Assembly (NCBI GenBank): GCA_023374045.1
Contig: CM041779.1
Coordinates: 300,710,167 to 300,774,166 of the forward strand
Direction of reading: 5' to 3'
DNA: 64,000 bases
From: Limonium bicolor
Taxonomy: Eukaryota; Streptophyta; Magnoliopsida; Caryophyllales; Plumbaginaceae
Under the pieces are notes generated by a model, which was given only the letters and a program-made list of their open reading frames with translations, was not told the DNA's origin and ran no database searches. Position numbers and translations under genes: made by a program. Shown piece by piece: positions 59,818 through 64,000 of the stretch; the first letter of the stretch is position 1; each line of letters begins with the position of its first letter.

Positions 59818-62800
59818 TGAAATACCCCAAACCTAGTTATGTTGTTCAAGCACCTAAATAGGGTGTAACAAGACTAAAAAGAGTCTTAGAAACCTTAGTA
59901 AACAAATTTAAACAAAAGGAAACACAAATGTGCTTTAAAGTCAATAAGAGCTAAAATGTGCTCTAAGCTTGGGATAAACTTGAGTAAGGCCTAATGAGCT
60001 TACCAAGACCTCATTTAGATACTAATGAACATATTAAACCAATTACCAAAGAAAACCAAGCTTGAAAACAAGTTAAAACACAAAATGTGCTTTAAGAAGT
60101 CTTAAAGCACGTTTTTGAAAAATTGTCTTGTAAATGAGTTTTGAATGGCTAAATGTCCATCATTACTCTTAAATATATATGTGTACTATATAGTATCACA
60201 TTTGGGTGGCTATATTAGTGGGAAATCAAAAATTTCACTTCTATGTGCCTTGTATAGGTGAATAGTACTTTTTTATAAGCTAGTTTATAACATATGTTGT
60301 ATTAAGTAATTAAATTGACAAACAAAGACTAAAATGCCCTTATACTAATAAAGGGGGCCGGTTTTTATAAGTGTGGTGACTCACCACTCTCTAGTTAAGG
60401 TAATAAGTAATTAAAGCAAACTAAGTAAAACTACTTTTTACTTTATAACATAAATATCTTCTAAAAGCAACTTCTATCTTCATTCTCATTTCTTTCCTTC
60501 ATTCCCACGGTTTGCAAATACCTCTCTTCTTCCTTCTTCCTTGTTCTCTCTCGGTAATACCACTATCACCATGGAAGTTCCAACTTTGACCACTTGTTAA
60601 ACCTAGCTCACTTGTCCAAATCAAAAACAAATACCACCAATCTCTTCCTCTCATCAAGCTCTTCATTCCTATCTTCTCAAACCTCCAAGAGCTCCATTTC
60701 GGTGCCAAGGTGTTCCACCATTGAAGGAGCTTGAGCTTATATTTTGACATATTATTACTCTCCTTTACTTCTAGGTAAGGAATCTCAAACAAAAATCAAG
60801 TTTCCTCCTTGTTTTTGTCATGTCCGAAAATACACATTGATATAGCTCATTGTGTGACTTTGTTCTAGCTTCATTTCAACTCTTCATGGACTAGGTGGAG
60901 TCCTCTCTTATTGTATATCCAAACTCTCTTCAAAGAACAAGGTAAAACAACTACATTAATGTTTTTGAAACTATGTCAAATTAGGGTTTACAATGAGATG
61001 AAGCCTATAGCTTGAATACTCATTATTAAGTTGGTATATTGTTTAGAACTTGTCAAGGAATCAAGTACTCTATTGGTTTTCTAAAGGAAACAAGAAAGGA
61101 GTTATCTTGCAAAAGAGGTAAATCTACTAACCTAATGCTATTTTAATGCCTTAGGAGAAATGAGCTTATAATGCTTATTAAAACTATCTAAAGAGCAAAT
61201 GGTGAATGACTTAGTAAAGTGTTCTTAATAGACTAGTAAAGGGCATATGTGTATGTTGAGTGTATTTGCAGGTTAAAGGCATATATATATTGTGGAAATT
61301 CAGTGTTTATGATTTAAGCACTTTAAGGGCCTAAGAGCCATGCATTTTAAGGGCCTAAGTGCCATGCAAACTATATTGTGCACTATGTTGTAATGTGGTG
61401 TAAATTTGGTGAAATTATGTATGTGAGTGTTCTTGATGATTTTAGATGATCTTGTGTGTTTAAAGGAGAAGGTAAAATGTTTGGGCTTAGTAATGTTCTA
61501 AGGGAACCCATGTCAAAATTTAGGTAAGAAGCAAGAAGTTTTAAGTGTTTACATAGGTTTGGTGAGTTAGAAAGTGTAGGAGATGAATAAGAAGTTTAAG
61601 ATGTTCTTAAGGAATTTTGGTGAACTAGGAGACATACTATAGTGTAATAAGGACTTAGGCATGATCTTGAGATTTAAGTAGGTACCAAAGTCACTTTGGG
61701 ACTTAGGTAAAAACCTAGGCAAACTTTGGTAAAATAAGGAGAAGTGTACACTAGGAAAAGAGTTTCAAGAAGGAGATAAGGAATTAGTGTGAGAGATGAT
61801 GCTTGGGAGATGATGTTAAGTTAAGGAGAAAACATTTTGGGATAGTAGTTACCATAGGTGAGAAACACCATCTAGGAACCTAGTATAAAATAACATAGGT
61901 GTTAAGGAATTTTTACAAGGAAATAAGTAAATGTTTTAAGGAATTAGAAAATGAGTTTCATGGATGTTGTATGTGGATGTAAGGTTACCAAATGTTGCTA
62001 GGAAGCATTAAGAGGCCTTAGGAGAAGTTTGGTGAAGAATTGGCAAGTTTAGGTAAGTTTAGTAGGCGACCGACCCAGGGGCCGACCCAGTTTGTGGGTC
62101 GGTCGAGTCTCTGTAAAATGTTAGGAAGATGTTCGGTGACGGTCCGACCCAGAAGGGTGGGTCGGACATGGGTCGGTCGAGCCTCTGTAAAATGTAAGGA
62201 AAATGTTCGCACATGGACCGACCCAGAATGGTGGGTCGGACATGGGTCGGTCAAGGTAAAGTTTTTCAGACCCGAAGACCACTGGGAGGGTCCGACCCAG
62301 TTGTGGGTCGGACGGTGGGTCGGTCGGACCAAAACATGTAAAAAAAAAAACAGAAAAAATGTGACTTATGTAGTTAACCCTAGGGTATTTAATGAAGGTA
62401 ACCTAGGGTAAGATAGGCATTAAAGCATGTCATACAAGCATGTTGAATATATAGTAAGTGTGAAGTTAAATAATTAATTAACCGACCTTACTAATGTGTA
62501 TAGGATTCTCTCAAGGTGGGAACGAAACAAGGCAAGGACCAGGTAGGTTTTCTTGGCAGTCTGTTGCCTAACGGTTTACACCGGCTTGGGTGTTGTTTGT
62601 TTTCTGAGTGTTTAACCTTATAAGATTAAGGCATGAAAAGAGTTTACAGCTGTTATGTATTATGATGTTGTGTTATTATGACTCCTTTCCCCTTGGTGTG
62701 TCTAACAAGACCTGAATGTTTGCTTGTATGTGACTTGACAAATGTTGTGTGTTTACTAACAAGTGCTAATCGGGGGGAGTGAGGAGTCCGGTAAGTTCCG

Positions 62801-63705
62801 GCCACGCGTTGTGATGGATGGGGGTCGTTATCATATCCAGTTCGGCTCCCTAGGTGTATGTTTAGGTGGTATTCCAATTTGGTTTCAACCTTCCCTTAGC
62901 TTATCCAAAGCTAGTTTACTGACTCACGTCGGGCCATAGGGGCATACTGTGTTGTTTGGTGTGCTTGGGATCACTATATCCGACACACCTTGGGTTTAAG
63001 TCAACCGTTCAAATAACAGGATGGTGATGAGGTAATTAACGAGCTTGGGGGAGATTGGCAACAATCTCTATGCTCATGGTATGTACTAACTGTGGTGGAA
63101 GGATCTTCATGTGAACCGTTCTTGTGGTGATATGTATTGATGATGTGATGCTATGCAATTTCCCTTGCTATGCTATGGTATATGTGTATATATATGTTGG
63201 TTGTTCTAAAATGAATGCCATGTTATTATGACAATTGGTTGCGCGTATCCCGTTAGTCGATGGGCTGCGCGTTAGCCATACCAGCAAAGGTGCTGACCCC
63301 CTCGGGGGCCCCATATTTTAATTGATTGCAGGATGAGGATCGAAGAGGCTGAGTGGCTCTAGGTCCTAGGCGGTAGATATAACTTTTGGTTAAGTAGGTT
63401 GTTGAGCCCGGGATGCGCCTGTGCTCCCGAGGCGTACTTATTGATACCTTGTTATACAGTTATGGATGAGTATGGTTTGGAGGTGATTGTAAATTAAATA
63501 CTCGGTATTGTCGTTTATGGTTTATATAGGAATGTTAGTTACTATGCTCGGGAGTCTGATCATCAGACCGATACCTGTTATTTATTCTGCCTTTGACCAC
63601 GTGGGTGGTTTAACGGCGTTGTAACACCAATTTGTTAGTTGATGATTAGTTGGTCATTTCCGCTGCGACTGTATTTATTGTTAGGCGCGTAGTAGGGGTG
63701 TTACA
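59818..63705 (+). mobile_element. Solo LTR H (3888 bp)
   Basis: It runs TGAAATACCCCAAACC to GGGGTGTTACA, flanked on both sides by GAAGT with no internal region, so it is a recombination-derived solo LTR. It belongs to a family related to G but shorter. The GC array is at 62067-62330 with A10 after it, and the hairpin/acceptor at 63276-63335. No coding content. Confidence 0.92.
62067..62350 (+). repeat. GGGTCGGTC array plus A-run in solo LTR H
   Basis: Four units, each GACCGACCCA-(n)-TGGGTCGGA-CATGGGTCGGTC or similar, with spacers containing CTCTGTAAAATGT. It ends in GGTCGGTCGGACC and a run of 10 A. Confidence 0.85.
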
Positions 63706-63710
63706 GAAGT
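63706..63710. repeat. TSD of solo LTR H, right copy (GAAGT)
   Basis: Exact match to 59813-59817. Confidence 0.9.
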
Positions 63711-64000
63711 CCACTCTCATACTCGGGATAACCGATCTGGCTGTTATTAAATACCTTAGGGGTACGGAGAACCTGTCATACGGTAGATCCCGAAAATTGG
63801 GAATCCCGGAGGCGGTCTCCACCTGAATGATGTTAACCGCATTAAATAGCGAGGAGTGAAGAATCTTGTGTATAAGAGAATAGAATTTCCGGCAACCTGG
63901 GTCGACATGCAAAGCAGTCGAGAGTAACCAGCTTGCAACGCACCAACCGTGCAACAGGCAAGAAATGGATTAATAAAACCCGAGACGAGTGTCTACGGAG
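63711..64000 (+). other. Leader of element G, right part
   Basis: It continues the B-like leader (ACTCGGGATAACCGATCTGGC...). The opposite-strand frame 63646-63954 is antisense and shows only that the block is conserved with B (35325-35630). Confidence 0.6.

Larger units (their letters stand above)
55157..64000 (+). mobile_element. Element G: LARD-like element, 5' LTR and leader, runs off window
   Basis: The 5' LTR is at 55157-59598, the PBS follows, and the leader (59599-59817, continuing at 63706-64000) is split by solo LTR H. Leader and U5 match element B, so G is probably a second member of the same long-LTR, non-coding family in opposite orientation. The 3' half is not in the window. Confidence 0.8.

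Noticed and set aside
55157..63705. Reading 55157-63705 as one element with 5' and 3' LTRs and a 220-bp core
   Set aside because: The second LTR has its own GAAGT duplication, the leader continues on its far side, and the two LTRs differ in length by over 500 bp.
1..64000. Search for host genes, tRNA or rRNA genes
   Set aside because: No convincing exon chain outside retroelements and no tRNA or rRNA signature beyond primer binding sites. Decayed single exons could have been missed by eye.

Overview
The window looks like intergenic heterochromatin of a flowering plant with a large, repeat-rich genome. The evidence is plant-type Ty3/gypsy coding domains with a chromodomain, primer sites matching initiator tRNA-Met, 2.7-4.4 kb LTRs, and no recognisable single-copy host gene, rRNA or tRNA gene. 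I cannot name the species. Almost every base belongs to nested LTR retrotransposons. Several boundaries are fixed by 5-bp target site duplications (TSDs).

Layout, left to right, with letters used throughout. F' (1-2942, +) is the 3' part of an LTR that abuts the gag-protease remnant of element I (2943-7234, -, with its 5' LTR at 4523-7234). Next is an old plus-strand element A (7235-11697, continuing at 40062-43381), with LTR remnants, a decayed gag and two polypurine tracts. A is split by element B (11698-40056, -, TSD GGTTC), which has about 4.2-kb LTRs and an internal region without coding capacity, so it is LARD-like. B is split by element C (19498-34115, -, TSD ATAAC), which has about 4-kb LTRs and the only nearly complete coding region. 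To the right are an LTR fragment D (43382-44399, resuming at 52802-52874) split by element E (44400-52796, +, TSD ACAGC; gag only, tandem-repeat-rich 3' region), then LTR fragment F (52875-55156, -, inverted relative of F'). Last is element G (55157 to beyond the window end, +), whose leader is split by a solo LTR H (59818-63705, +, TSD GAAGT).

The most interesting object is element C. Its minus-strand coding region reads as a multi-exon Gag (three exons, two small GT-AG introns that keep the frame). A third 1.07-kb GT-AG intron follows and joins Gag in frame to protease. The pol part then runs protease, reverse transcriptase, RNase H, integrase, chromodomain. Inside the third intron, in the same orientation, lies a recognisable AlkB-type 2-oxoglutarate/Fe(II) dioxygenase reading frame. 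It has the complete HxD...H...RxxxxxR catalytic set but three in-frame stops. Gag is open from end to end, while pol and AlkB carry stops, frameshifts and a changed reverse-transcriptase catalytic Asp. A retrotransposon that carries an RNA/DNA-demethylase-like gene inside a gag-pro intron is my main candidate for an undescribed system.

Other cross-family signals are: a C-rich/G-rich hairpin just upstream of a splice-acceptor-like YCAG/G in nearly every LTR; GC-rich palindromic arrays in mid-LTR; a duplicated polypurine tract in three families; a stem-loop that contains the primer binding site; and a tandemly duplicated zinc-knuckle exon in element A that independently supports introns in gag. 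All boundaries, splice sites and divergence values were read by eye.
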